A stretch of DNA of 64,000 bases from Lachnospiraceae bacterium (GCA_017416465.1 JAFQCK010000047.1:1-64000); one strand, 5' to 3'. Numbered from the stretch's first letter, positions 52,708-61,652 are shown. Notes: generated by a model from the sequence alone, not told the origin. Made by a program: numbers and translations.

Positions 52708-53985
52708 TTATTCCCTAAGTGCAGTAATCGGAACAACATAAACACCATCTTCTCTTTGATATGCCGCACTTGACATACCACAAATGACACAAAGCACTTT
52801 TGGAGCTTTCCCATTTTCGTCTTTTTCTATATCTTTTTTTATTGATAAAAGATTTTCAGCGGCTACATCTATTTGATTTGCCCCTAGTTTAATTTCAAAC
52901 GCACACCATTCACCATCCGGCAACTCAATAACCGCATCTATCTCTTTATTTTGATAATCCTGATAATGATACAATGTTGCTCCAAATGAATCTGCATAAA
53001 TTCTTAAATCCCTCTCACACAAAGCTTCAAACAAAAAGCCTAATGTTTCTAAATCTCCTAACAACATATCCGGTGTAGCCTTTAATAATGCACATGCCAG
53101 CGATGGATCTGAAAAATGTCGTTTCTCAGCTTGTTTCACTCGCACTGATGAACGAATTTTTGTAGAAAATGGTTGCTGATTATCTGTAATAAATAATCTG
53201 TCAAAAATATCCAGATATGAAGCAATTGTATCAACGTCTATATCTTCATCATCTATTGATTTAACATCATTCTTCAAAGATTTATTTGTAACTGTTGTAC
53301 TTTCATTTCTTGCAAGTGGGCGAAGCAACAGTTTCATCTTTTTAGTATCCCTTTTTATTCCATCAATTCTATATACATCATCATCAATTACCGCATTTAA
53401 ATACTCCATCGGTAAAAGTGCTGCTTTTTCAAGTTCCATATCAATATTAGCCGGCCATCCCCCTCTAATGATATATGAAATGATTTTTTTTAGTTCTACT
53501 TCTCCTGTCATAGCCTGTTTAAAATTATTATAACATAAGTCTTTCAACGAAATTTTTCCACTTGAATCACCCGATTCATATAATGACATAGGTCGCATTC
53601 TTATTTTTGCAATTCTTCCGGCTCCACTATGCAATATCCCTTTATGATTTTGCGTAGCAGAACCTGTCATAATATACTTTCCTTTTTTATTATCTTTATC
53701 AACCTCAAATCTAATTGCGTCCCATAACTGCGGAACTTCTTGCCACTCATCTATCAAACGAGGTTGTGTACCTTCTAATATAAGTAAAGGACTCAATTCA
53801 GCTAATCTTCTGTTTTGAAAATTTCCTTCAGGACTTCCAATATATATTTCACTATTACTGTGAAAAGAAGATGTCCAAGTTTTTCCACACCATTTCGGAC
53901 CTTCAATACAAATTGCTCCAAAAGCTGATAAATAATCTTTAATTTTGCTGTCTACAATACGAAAACGATATTCTGATTTATCCAT
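52708..53985 (-). CDS. AAA ATPase with DUF4143 domain
   Basis: The 425-residue protein starts MDKSEYRFRIVDSKIKDYLSAFGAICIEGPKWCGKTWTS with Walker A GPKWCGKT, then LILEGTQPRLIDEWQEVPQLWDAIRFEVD (Walker B-like) and KYIMTGSATQN. The C-terminal DUF4143 nuclease-like half has LGFLFEALCERDLRIYA and NKEIDAVIELPDGEWCAFEIKLG, a D-x-E-x-K pattern. These proteins are widespread accessory genes of unknown role. I use the ATG at 53985, with AAAGG 8 bases upstream. Seven repeats at 23-bp spacing lie 36 bases before it. Confidence 0.85.
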   Translation of the reverse strand: MDKSEYRFRIVDSKIKDYLSAFGAICIEGPKWCGKTWTSSFHSNSEIYIGSPEGNFQNRRLAELSPLLILEGTQPRLIDEWQEVPQLWDAIRFEVDKDNKKGKYIMTGSATQNHKGILHSGAGRIAKIRMRPMSLYESGDSSGKISLKDLCYNNFKQAMTGEVELKKIISYIIRGGWPANIDMELEKAALLPMEYLNAVIDDDVYRIDGIKRDTKKMKLLLRPLARNESTTVTNKSLKNDVKSIDDEDIDVDTIASYLDIFDRLFITDNQQPFSTKIRSSVRVKQAEKRHFSDPSLACALLKATPDMLLGDLETLGFLFEALCERDLRIYADSFGATLYHYQDYQNKEIDAVIELPDGEWCAFEIKLGANQIDVAAENLLSIKKDIEKDENGKAPKVLCVICGMSSAAYQREDGVYVVPITALRE

Positions 53986-54020
53986 TCCAACCATCCTTTC
54001 AATTAGTTATATAATAACTC

Positions 54021-54181
54021 ATTCCGTATGATTTTACAATCATATTCCGTATGATTTTAATTTTCTATTCCGTATGATTTTGATTTTCCATTCCGTATAA
54101 TTTAATTATTCCAGTCCGTATAATTCAAGTCTTTTATTCCGTGTGAATTTATTTTCTTATTCCGTATTATTTATATTATAA
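54021..54181. repeat. Seven-unit 23-bp iteron array upstream of the DUF4143 ATPase
   Basis: Units begin at 54021, 54044, 54067, 54090, 54113, 54136 and 54159, exactly 23 bp apart. The conserved part is ATTCCGTATGATTTT (minus strand AAAATCATACGGAAT); the other 8 bp are AT-rich and vary. Units become less perfect toward the right. The region 54182-54260 holds nothing I can name. Confidence 0.92.
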
Positions 54182-54265
54182 TTCATTTTATATTGGATTA
54201 TTCAGATATTAATCACCCAATAATCGTCCACACATATATCTATTAACATTTTTTTCCACAAAAAT

Positions 54266-54318
54266 CCCCCTTGGAAACTGTAGTTCAAACTCACTTGAAC
54301 ATACCATTTCCAAGGGGG
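54266..54318 (-). terminator. Terminator after the MarR regulator gene
   Basis: CCCCCTTGGAAA/TTTCCAAGGGGG arms with an inner GTTCAA/TTGAAC stem are followed on the minus strand by ATTTTTG. It ends the fatty-acid regulator transcript. Confidence 0.85.
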
Positions 54319-54364
54319 GTATCGTATATTTTTATTATTCATCAAATAATGCGAATCAACTATT

Positions 54365-54820
54365 CTAAACCTTTATCTCTGATATTTCATCAAGTTCTGT
54401 CATAAGCTCTTTAGCTGTAATGCTTAAAACATCTTCAAACACCTTAAGTTGCTCATCATCAAATCTATCTTTCATTCTGTTAACAACATTAGTTACATAT
54501 GATGAACTTATATTATAATAATTTAAATACTTTTCAGTAACTTCTAAGTGATATTCTCTCTTATCACTTTCTGACTGTACCTTTCTCAAATAACCTTTTT
54601 TGATGAGTGAATTAACCTTATATGCAGCATTAGGTGATGAAATCTGTATAAACTGTGCAAACTCACTCACTGTTGGATTATTCATTGCATATATTATCTC
54701 TATACAAAATGTCTCTACTGTAGTAAGAGATGTTTCTCTATTCTGAATTTTTTCAAATAACGATTTATAAAAATGAAGTTTAAACTTCATATATACCTCA
54801 CTAAAAGACTTTTCTAACAT
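54365..54820 (-). CDS. MarR family regulator, FabT-like by context
   Basis: The 151-residue protein starts MLEKSFSEVYMKFKLHFYKSLFEKI and has a winged helix NPTVSEFAQFIQISSPNAAYKVNSLIKKGYLRKVQSESDKREYHLEVT. It lies immediately beyond fabZ, where FabT-type repressors of fatty-acid synthesis are often found in Bacillota. I use the ATG at 54820, with AGGGA 6 bases upstream; the upstream TTG is unlikely. It has its own promoter at 54873-54902. I could not identify its operators. Confidence 0.75.
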   Translation of the reverse strand: MLEKSFSEVYMKFKLHFYKSLFEKIQNRETSLTTVETFCIEIIYAMNNPTVSEFAQFIQISSPNAAYKVNSLIKKGYLRKVQSESDKREYHLEVTEKYLNYYNISSSYVTNVVNRMKDRFDDEQLKVFEDVLSITAKELMTELDEISEIKV

Positions 54821-54872
54821 TTTCAATCCCTACCATTTCATTTCTTTAATATTTATTAATATTATTCTTTCT

Positions 54873-54902
54873 AGTATAACAACAGTTAATCAAAAATGTC
54901 AA
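54873..54902 (-). promoter_or_regulatory. Sigma-A promoter of the MarR regulator
   Basis: TTGACA (54897-54902) and TATACT (54873-54878) are separated by 18 bases, placing the start about 45 bases before the gene. The regulator can thus be made apart from the fab operon. Confidence 0.65.
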
Positions 54903-54917
54903 CCACTCAATATTTTT

Positions 54918-55343
54918 TTATGATATAGCAAAAGATATTTCTGCACTGACTGCAACTTCACCATTTACAGTTGCCACTGCATTACCAATTCCAACAGGAC
55001 CTTTTCTGCTTATAATCTCACATGATAATTCAAGTACATCACCAGGTACAACCTGTTTACGAAATCTTGCTTTCTTAATTCCTCCAAAGAATGCAATCTT
55101 TCCTTTATTCTCTTCTTCTACTAAAATGGCAACTGCCCCTGTCTGAGCAAGAGCTTCAATAATAAGCACGCCCGGCATAACATGCTTTTTCGGAAAATGT
55201 CCCAAAAACTGCATCTCATTAGCACTCACACACTTAATACCTTTAGCCCACTTACCAGCTTCAAAATCCACAATCTTATCCACCATCAAAAATGGATACC
55301 TGTGTGGTAAAATTTCCTGTATCTGATTAGAATTCAATTCCAT
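54918..55343 (-). CDS. fabZ: 3-hydroxyacyl-ACP dehydratase FabZ
   Basis: The 141-residue protein contains ILPHRYPFLMVDKIVDFE and LGHFPKKHVMPGVLIIEALAQTGAVAIL with the catalytic His and Glu of the hot-dog fold. It removes water from 3-hydroxyacyl-ACP in each elongation cycle. It is the last fab gene of the run, separated from fabF by a 243-base gap holding a large palindrome. Confidence 0.94.
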   Translation of the reverse strand: MELNSNQIQEILPHRYPFLMVDKIVDFEAGKWAKGIKCVSANEMQFLGHFPKKHVMPGVLIIEALAQTGAVAILVEEENKGKIAFFGGIKKARFRKQVVPGDVLELSCEIISRKGPVGIGNAVATVNGEVAVSAEISFAIS

Positions 55344-55433
55344 AACTTTTATCCTACTTTCCTAACATTTTTATATTTACTACTTTTCGTTTCTATTGCC
55401 TCATGAAATATTTTGATTATGTATTATATACAG

Positions 55434-55576
55434 AAATCAGACAAATTAACAACTCAACCTACAGGTGCTTATGCTCCCGTCACTACTTAGGCGCTGTATT
55501 TTAGCGCCTTATGTAGTGCTACGAGGAGCATGCAGTGCAAACGTGCCTGTGTTGAGTTGTTAATTTTGTTTGATTT
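55434..55576. repeat. Large nested palindrome between fabF and fabZ
   Basis: The sequence folds almost end to end. Outer arms ATTAACAACTCAAC/GTTGAGTTGTTAAT lead to ATGCTCC/GGAGCAT, CACTAC/GTAGTG and AGGCGCT/AGCGCCT around the loop GTATTTT. It begins about 10 bases after the fabF stop. Confidence 0.85.
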
Positions 55577-55586
55577 TTATTATCTA

Positions 55587-56819
55587 TTAATCAAAATATT
55601 TTTTGAAAATCACACTTGCATTATGTCCACCAAATCCAAGTGAATTTGACATTGCATACTTAATCTCTTTTTCTCTTCCAACATTTGCAACTATATCCAA
55701 ATCACAGTTTTCATCTGCTTCTTTATAATTAATTGTTGCAGGAACAAATCCATCTTTAACAGCCATCGCTGTAATAATACCTTCAACTGCTCCACTTGCA
55801 CCTAACAAATGTCCTGTCATTGATTTTGTAGAACTCATCATAAGATTACCTGCATTCTCACCAAAAGCCTTCTTAACTGCCATTGTCTCACACTTATCAT
55901 TCATAGGTGTAGAAGTTCCATGAGCATTGATATACTCAACTTCCTTAGCTGTAATGCCTGCATCTTTCATAGCTTTTTGCATACATTTAGCTGCTCCGCT
56001 TCCATCTTCTGATGGTGCTGTGATATGATAAGCGTCACAGTTTGCACCATAACCTACTACTTCTGCATAAATTTTAGCATTTCTGTTAAGAGCATGTTCT
56101 AACTCTTCCAATACAAGAATTCCTGCACCTTCGCCCATTACAAATCCACTTCTTTCTTTGTCAAACGGAATTGATGCACGATTTGGGTCCTCAACTTGAG
56201 CTAATGCTTTGAGTGAAGTAAATCCACCGATACCAAATTCTGTTATACAGCTTTCACTACCACCACATAACATTACATCTGAATATCCGTCTCTGATATG
56301 TCTGAATGCATCACCAATCGCATTTGTACCACCTGCACACGCTGTTACCACCGAGCTGCACATTCCATGTATTCCATGTTCAATAGCAATTCTTCCTGCT
56401 GCCATATTAACAATAGCTGAAGGTATAAAGTAAGGCGAAATTCTGTCAAATCCTTTATGTTCACCTCTTGTATGCTCTTCCTCAATAGTTCCAAGACCGC
56501 CAATACCACTTGCAACAATTACTCCACAGTCTTCTGATTCATTAGAAAAATCTATCTTAGAATCTTTTACTGCTTCATCAGCTGCAATAAGAGCAAGTGC
56601 TACGAATCTATCCATTTTTCTTAATTCTTTTTTATCAATATGCTCTTCAAGATTAAGATTTTTAACTTCGCCTGCTACCTTAACCTTTCTATCTGTTGTA
56701 TCATAATGTGTTATGTAATCAATACCACATTTTCCTTCTTTTACACTTCTCCATGTCTCTTCTACGTTATTTCCAATAGGAGTTACTGCTCCCATTCCTG
56801 TAATTACAACTCTTCTCAT
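55587..56819 (-). CDS. fabF: 3-oxoacyl-ACP synthase II FabF
   Basis: The 410-residue protein starts MRRVVITGMGAVTPIGNNVEETW and has CSSVVTACAGGTNAIGDAF with the active-site Cys, YINAHGTSTPMNDKCE and MMSSTKSMTGHLLGASGAVEGI with the two His. It condenses malonyl-ACP with acyl-ACP. I use the ATG at 56819, with GGAG 6 bases upstream; the frame extends further but without homology. It follows fabG with a 112-base gap in which no special structure stands out. Confidence 0.94.
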   Translation of the reverse strand: MRRVVITGMGAVTPIGNNVEETWRSVKEGKCGIDYITHYDTTDRKVKVAGEVKNLNLEEHIDKKELRKMDRFVALALIAADEAVKDSKIDFSNESEDCGVIVASGIGGLGTIEEEHTRGEHKGFDRISPYFIPSAIVNMAAGRIAIEHGIHGMCSSVVTACAGGTNAIGDAFRHIRDGYSDVMLCGGSESCITEFGIGGFTSLKALAQVEDPNRASIPFDKERSGFVMGEGAGILVLEELEHALNRNAKIYAEVVGYGANCDAYHITAPSEDGSGAAKCMQKAMKDAGITAKEVEYINAHGTSTPMNDKCETMAVKKAFGENAGNLMMSSTKSMTGHLLGASGAVEGIITAMAVKDGFVPATINYKEADENCDLDIVANVGREKEIKYAMSNSLGFGGHNASVIFKKYFD

Positions 56820-56931
56820 ACTAATCTCCATTTCTATCAAAACAAATTTATTTCCGAAGACAATACAATTAACAATATTTGTACTCCGTTTCAAATTCAC
56901 ATACGAATTCTCAACACTTAATCGTTATTTT

Positions 56932-57675
56932 TTATATCATACCACCATCAACACATATAACCTGGCCTGTTACATAAGCTGATTCCTTCATAGCAAAAAA
57001 TGCCACTGTGTTCGCTACTTCCTCAGGTTTTCCAGTCCTTTTTGCAGGTATTTGATTAAGCATTGCTTCCTTAACTTTTTCATTTAAAACATCTGTCATA
57101 TCAGTTTCTATCATTCCCGGTGCCACTGCATTTACAGTAATATTTCTTGATGCAAGCTCTTTGGCTGCCGACTTTGTAAGTCCGATAATTCCTGCTTTCG
57201 AAGCACTGTAATTTGCCTGTCCTGCATTACCGCTTACCCCAACAACACTGCTTATATTAATAATTCTTCCATACCTCTGTTTCATCATCATCTTTGTTAC
57301 AAGCTTCATACAGTTAAATGCACCTTTTAAATTAACACTTATAACATCATCAAAATCCTGCTCACTCATAGCCATAATGAGTTTATCTTTTGTTATACCT
57401 GCATTATTTACTAATATATCAACTTTTCCAAATTCTTTTACAGCTTCATCAATCATTACCTGGCACTCATCTAATTTAGCCACATTAGCCTTCACCGCAA
57501 TTGCTTTTACTCCTGCCTCTTCGCAAATCTTAACAGTTTCATCTGCTAACGCCTGATTTCCGGAATAATTTACAACAACATCCGCACCTCTTTTTGCAAG
57601 TTCTAGCGCAATAGCTCTACCAATTCCACGACTTGCACCGGTAACCACTGCAACCTGTCCACTTAATCCTTCCAT
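56932..57675 (-). CDS. fabG: 3-oxoacyl-ACP reductase FabG
   Basis: The 247-residue protein has VAVVTGASRGIGRAIALELAKRGADVVVNYSGN, LVNNAGITKD, IINISSVVGVSGNAGQANYSASKAGIIG with the Ser-Tyr-Lys triad, and ITVNAVAPGMIETDMT. It reduces 3-oxoacyl-ACP with NADPH. It is 3 bases downstream of fabD. The length and motifs are standard. Confidence 0.95.
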   Translation of the reverse strand: MEGLSGQVAVVTGASRGIGRAIALELAKRGADVVVNYSGNQALADETVKICEEAGVKAIAVKANVAKLDECQVMIDEAVKEFGKVDILVNNAGITKDKLIMAMSEQDFDDVISVNLKGAFNCMKLVTKMMMKQRYGRIINISSVVGVSGNAGQANYSASKAGIIGLTKSAAKELASRNITVNAVAPGMIETDMTDVLNEKVKEAMLNQIPAKRTGKPEEVANTVAFFAMKESAYVTGQVICVDGGMI

Positions 57676-57678
57676 ATC

Positions 57679-58608
57679 TTATATCCTTTCCAAAACCTGT
57701 TCTAAGCCACTTAAATCTTCAATTACATATGTATTAATTGAAGGCGCTGTCTTTTTCACAAATCCACTTAACGCTTTACCCGGTCCGATTTCGATAATTG
57801 TATCTACACCGTTTTTTTCAAGCAACTCTATTGTATTTTCCATATAGATACTGCTCTGTACCTGTTTTTCAAGTAATTCTTTAATATTTTCATCTGATTG
57901 TAATTCATTAGCTGTAGTATTAAAGATTACAGGCACTTTCATCTCGCCAAAATTAATATTTTCAAAATATTCTTTAAGTTTATCGCCTGCCGGTTTCATA
58001 AATTTTGTATGGAAAGGTCCACTAACCTTTAACGCAATACATCTCTTAGCACCTGCCTCTTTAGCCTTAACTTCTGCCTCCTCTACAGCACTTATATCGC
58101 CACAGATTACATACTGACCTTTGCAGTTAAAGTTAGAAACTGTTACATATTTTTCATCTGATGAACCTGTAACCTCTTTACAAATTTCATCTAATACCTG
58201 ACTTTCAAGACCCATTACAGCACTCATTTTACAATTTATTCCTTCTGCTGCCTCTTCCATCGCTTTTCCTCTAAAAGAAACCAAATCAAGTAACTGTTGT
58301 GAACCGAAAACACCTGATGCATGGAGTGCACTATATTCTCCGAGACTAAGTCCTGCCACATAATCCGGCACAATTCCTTTTTCATTTAACACCCCAATAA
58401 CACCTGCCGCAAAAGCCGCCATACAAGGCTGTGTATATCTCGTCTGCGACAACTGCTCCATTGGACCTTCAAACATTAATTTCTTTATATCAAAATCCGC
58501 TTTAAGAGAATCGATTATATTTCTGAACGTTTCATTGTTATCATATAAATCTTTTCCCATTCCAACTTTCTGACTTCCCTGTCCTGCAAATAAAAATGCT
58601 AATTTCAA
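57679..58608 (-). CDS. fabD: Malonyl-CoA:ACP transacylase FabD, probable TTG start
   Basis: The protein (about 309 residues) has LAFLFAGQGSQKVGMGKDLYDN, YVAGLSLGEYSALHASGVF with the catalytic Ser in GLSLGE, and VSGPFHTKFMKPA with the His. I choose the TTG at 58608 (product MKLAFLFAG..., the usual FabD start) because GGAGGG lies 7 bases upstream; the ATG at 58623 would lack a site. The TTG overlaps the upstream gene's TGA as TTGA, implying coupling. It loads malonate onto ACP. Confidence 0.88.
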   Translation of the reverse strand: MKLAFLFAGQGSQKVGMGKDLYDNNETFRNIIDSLKADFDIKKLMFEGPMEQLSQTRYTQPCMAAFAAGVIGVLNEKGIVPDYVAGLSLGEYSALHASGVFGSQQLLDLVSFRGKAMEEAAEGINCKMSAVMGLESQVLDEICKEVTGSSDEKYVTVSNFNCKGQYVICGDISAVEEAEVKAKEAGAKRCIALKVSGPFHTKFMKPAGDKLKEYFENINFGEMKVPVIFNTTANELQSDENIKELLEKQVQSSIYMENTIELLEKNGVDTIIEIGPGKALSGFVKKTAPSINTYVIEDLSGLEQVLERI

Positions 58609-59675
58609 GAGTTTTCCCTCCATTCAATTTCTATTTCTTTCATAAGTTCTTCTACTGACACTATTTTATCTATTCTTGGGGCATTTGCTCCACAAAAGAA
58701 CAAGCCGTCTTCTTTATTTCCTTTTACCGCTTCTATTAATGCTCTGCTTATACAATACGGTGTAAGATTTCCATGAGGACATGCTGTAAGACATTGATTA
58801 CATCTGTCCGGTGTAAACTTTTCACCTGCATTTAGCCTTTTAATTAATGGTGTGAGCAATGCTCTTCCGGGCATTCCAACCGGACTTTTTACTATAGTGA
58901 TATCTTCTTCCTTTGCTTCTACCACCATATTTTTGTATTCTAACGAAGCATCACATTCCTCTGTAGCTATAAATCTTGTGGCAATCTGTACTCCACTTGC
59001 ACCCAGCTTAGTAAATTTTGCCATATCTTTTCCATCGAAGACTCCTCCTGCTACAAATACGGGAATTTTTCTACCATATTTCTGCTCGTATGGTTCAATC
59101 GCTGTTAATACTTCCGGTAAAATCTGTTCAAGTGCAGGAGCAGTTCCATCAATTATCTCTTCTTTTTTAAAACCTAAATGTCCACCTGCTTTTGAGCCTT
59201 CTATAATCATAAAGTCCGGCACAACATTACACTTTGTATCCCACCTTTTACAAATGAGTGCTGCCGCCTTTGCACTTGATACAATAGGTGCCGCTGCTGT
59301 AGCAGTTCCTTTTGTAAGATTAGGAAGTGTAAGCGGAAGTCCTGCACCTGATATTACCGCATCTATCCCTGATTCTATGGCAGCCTTTATAGTTTCTTCA
59401 TAATGACTTACTGCTACCATTGCATTTATTGCCACCATTCCTTTTCCTTTAGCAATATTAAAAGCTCTTTTTATTTCATCTTTTAATGCTCGTATATTTG
59501 CTTCAAAAGGATTTTTCATAAAATCTTTTTCTCTATATCCTGCATTTACAGTACTTATAACACCCATTCCACCACATGCAGCTACATTACCTGCAAGATT
59601 TCCAAGTGATACTCCTACTCCCATTCCGCCTTGAATAATTGGAATATTTAAGGTCTTATTTAAGATTTCAACCAT
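58605..59675 (-). CDS. FabK-like flavoprotein (nitronate monooxygenase family) with C-terminal cysteine cluster
   Basis: The 356-residue protein starts VEILNKTLNIPIIQGGMGVGVSLGNLAGNVAACGGMGVIST, the FMN-binding TIM barrel family of FabK and nitronate monooxygenases. It has MIIEGSKAGGHLGF and FVAGGVFDGKDMAKFTKLGASGVQIATRF. Unlike the adjacent FabK it adds CNQCLTACPHGNLTPYC near residue 300, four cysteines that could bind a metal or Fe-S cluster. It overlaps the true FabK gene by 16 bases. It may be a second enoyl-ACP reductase or a lipid-related oxidoreductase. Confidence 0.7.
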   Translation of the reverse strand: MVEILNKTLNIPIIQGGMGVGVSLGNLAGNVAACGGMGVISTVNAGYREKDFMKNPFEANIRALKDEIKRAFNIAKGKGMVAINAMVAVSHYEETIKAAIESGIDAVISGAGLPLTLPNLTKGTATAAAPIVSSAKAAALICKRWDTKCNVVPDFMIIEGSKAGGHLGFKKEEIIDGTAPALEQILPEVLTAIEPYEQKYGRKIPVFVAGGVFDGKDMAKFTKLGASGVQIATRFIATEECDASLEYKNMVVEAKEEDITIVKSPVGMPGRALLTPLIKRLNAGEKFTPDRCNQCLTACPHGNLTPYCISRALIEAVKGNKEDGLFFCGANAPRIDKIVSVEELMKEIEIEWRENS

Positions 59676-60604
59676 AATTTAAGATTATCTCCTTCCATTG
59701 TTTTAAAAGCACCTTCATAAAGTTCTTCGAAAATCTTCGCAATCGGTTTAATCTCTTTAATCTGTCCTGCTACCTGTCCTGCCATTAATGAACCTGTAGC
59801 TGTATCTCCATCAAATACTGCTCTTCTAAGAGAACCTAATGTAAACTTTTCAAGTTCCATCTTATCTGCGCCCTCTTTTTCTCTACGCACATATTCTCTG
59901 GCCATCTGATTTTTAAGTATTCTTACAGGTGTTCCACCAATTCTTCCTGTTACGATTGTGTCATTGTCTTTAGCTTTAATAACTGCCTGCTTGTAGTTAT
60001 CATGAATTGGACACTCCTCACTAGCAAGTAAACATGTTCCAAGCTGTATTCCACTTGCTCCAAGTGCAAATGCTGCAAGCAACTGTCTTCCGTCTGCAAT
60101 ACCACCTGCTGCAATTACAGGAATATTTAAGTTATCTACCATCTGTGGAACTATCGACATTGTTGTCATTTCACCGATATGTCCACCGCTTTCAGTACCT
60201 TCGGCAATAATATAATCTGCTCCTGCTTTCTCGAGCTTCTTTGCAATAAGTACACTTGACATAACAGGCATAACTACTGTCCCATTTTCCTTCCACTTAT
60301 CAATATATTTAGAAGGATTTCCTGCACCGGTTGTTATAACTGTTATTTTTTCTCTATACACAAGTTCTGCCATCTCAGGTGCCTCCGGGTTCATAAGCAT
60401 AATGTTTACACCGAAAGGCTTATCAGTAAGTTGTCTGCATTTATGAATATTTTCCTCTAACATCGCAACATTCATTCCACCGGCACCAATAAGACCAAGT
60501 CCGCCGGCATTTGAAACTGCTGCTGCAAATTCTCCTGTTGCTATATTAGCCATTCCACCTTGAATAAATGGATATTTTATACCTAACTTTTTATCTATTC
60601 TCAT
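59660..60604 (-). CDS. fabK: Enoyl-ACP reductase FabK
   Basis: The 314-residue protein starts MRIDKKLGIKYPFIQGGMANIATGEFAAAVSNAGGLGLIGAGG and has PFGVNIMLM, YIIAEGTESGGHIGEMTTM, PVIAAGGIADGRQLLAAFALGASGIQLGTCLLASEEC, the FabK pattern with FMN-binding glycine loops. FabK makes the last reduction of the elongation cycle and replaces FabI. Length is typical. It follows fabH with a structured 110-base gap. Confidence 0.9.
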   Translation of the reverse strand: MRIDKKLGIKYPFIQGGMANIATGEFAAAVSNAGGLGLIGAGGMNVAMLEENIHKCRQLTDKPFGVNIMLMNPEAPEMAELVYREKITVITTGAGNPSKYIDKWKENGTVVMPVMSSVLIAKKLEKAGADYIIAEGTESGGHIGEMTTMSIVPQMVDNLNIPVIAAGGIADGRQLLAAFALGASGIQLGTCLLASEECPIHDNYKQAVIKAKDNDTIVTGRIGGTPVRILKNQMAREYVRREKEGADKMELEKFTLGSLRRAVFDGDTATGSLMAGQVAGQIKEIKPIAKIFEELYEGAFKTMEGDNLKLWLKS

Positions 60605-60632
60605 AATTTATCCTTTCCTACAGTTTATTTTT

Positions 60633-60705
60633 AACGGTTCAGAGCTAAGCAGATTTGGATAACTTAGGAAACACGTAGTGTTTTCACGCTTGGCTCTGAG
60701 TTGTT
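60633..60705. repeat. Palindromic element between fabH and fabK
   Basis: Arms near 60633-60650 and 60688-60705 (core TTCAGAGC.AAG against CTTGGCTCTGAG) pair with a few mismatches, and AAACAC/GTGTTT forms an inner hairpin with a 3-base loop. It begins 8 bases after the fabH stop codon. Confidence 0.7.
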
Positions 60706-60713
60706 ACTTTTTA

Positions 60714-61652
60714 CTATACCTCTAACAACACACCACCCCATGTAAATCCTGCACCGAAACCTACGCATAATACTTTAGCTCTTGCTTTTAACAAACCTTT
60801 TTCATTCATTTCATCTAAAACGATTGGAATACTTGCCGCTGATGTATTACCATAATTATAAATGTTTATGTATAACTTTTCTTCCGGAATATCTAAGAAT
60901 TTCTGAACACTTCTTATTATTCTTTCATTTGCCTGATGGCAAACAACATAATCTATATCATTTACTGTTAAGTCAGCTTCCTCTAAAACCTGCTTTGCCA
61001 CTTTTGTAATATTTTGCACCGCAAATTTGAACACTTTTTTTCCATCCATATATACATATGGTTTGTCTGAGCCATGCCCTTCACAACCAAGTGCCTCTAC
61101 ATTTCCTTCGCTACCTAATATTCCAACAAATTTCTTGTTGTCATTTTTCTTAATTATAGCTGCTCCTGCACCGTCACCAAATAATACACAAGTATTTCTG
61201 TCTGTCATATCAAGTCTGGTGGATATCTGTTCACTACCAATGACTAATGCATAAGGCTTATCTTGTCCTTCAATTAGCGAAGCTGCAACCTTTAATCCAT
61301 ACAAGAAACCTGAACAAGCCGCATTTATATCAAATGCTACTATCCCGGAAGGTAGTCCCAATTTTTCTTGTAATACACAAGATACAGATGGTGTCTGGTA
61401 ATCCGGTGTAAATGTCGCAACAATTAAAAGACCGATTTCTTCCTTAGCTATTCCTGCTTTTTCAATAGCTTTACTTGCTGCCTCATACGCAAGATTCCAG
61501 TTTTTTTCTTCCTTACAGAAATTTCTTTGCCTAATCCCTGTCCTTGATGTAATCCATTCGTCATTCGTATCTACTATTTTACTTAAATCATCATTTGTTA
61601 TAATGTTTCCCGGTATCGCTCGTCCCGTAGAAACTAAATCTATACCTATCAT
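60714..61652 (-). CDS. fabH: 3-oxoacyl-ACP synthase III FabH
   Basis: The 312-residue protein has the thiolase-fold motifs ITSRTGIRQRNF, FDINAACSGFLYGLKVAASLI with the active Cys, YVVCHQANERII with His and YNYGNTSAASIP with Asn. It starts fatty-acid synthesis by joining acyl-CoA and malonyl-ACP. It lies 5 bases downstream of accA and is thus in the same transcript. Confidence 0.94.
   Translation of the reverse strand: MIGIDLVSTGRAIPGNIITNDDLSKIVDTNDEWITSRTGIRQRNFCKEEKNWNLAYEAASKAIEKAGIAKEEIGLLIVATFTPDYQTPSVSCVLQEKLGLPSGIVAFDINAACSGFLYGLKVAASLIEGQDKPYALVIGSEQISTRLDMTDRNTCVLFGDGAGAAIIKKNDNKKFVGILGSEGNVEALGCEGHGSDKPYVYMDGKKVFKFAVQNITKVAKQVLEEADLTVNDIDYVVCHQANERIIRSVQKFLDIPEEKLYINIYNYGNTSAASIPIVLDEMNEKGLLKARAKVLCVGFGAGFTWGGVLLEV

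Noticed and set aside
54021-54181. CRISPR array
   Set aside because: Repeats are only ~15 bp, spacers are 8 bp and AT-rich, and no cas gene is nearby. The fixed 23-bp phase fits operator iterons.
58852-59403. 183-residue plus-strand reading frame
   Set aside because: It is antisense to the FabK-like gene and shows no motif or ribosome site.
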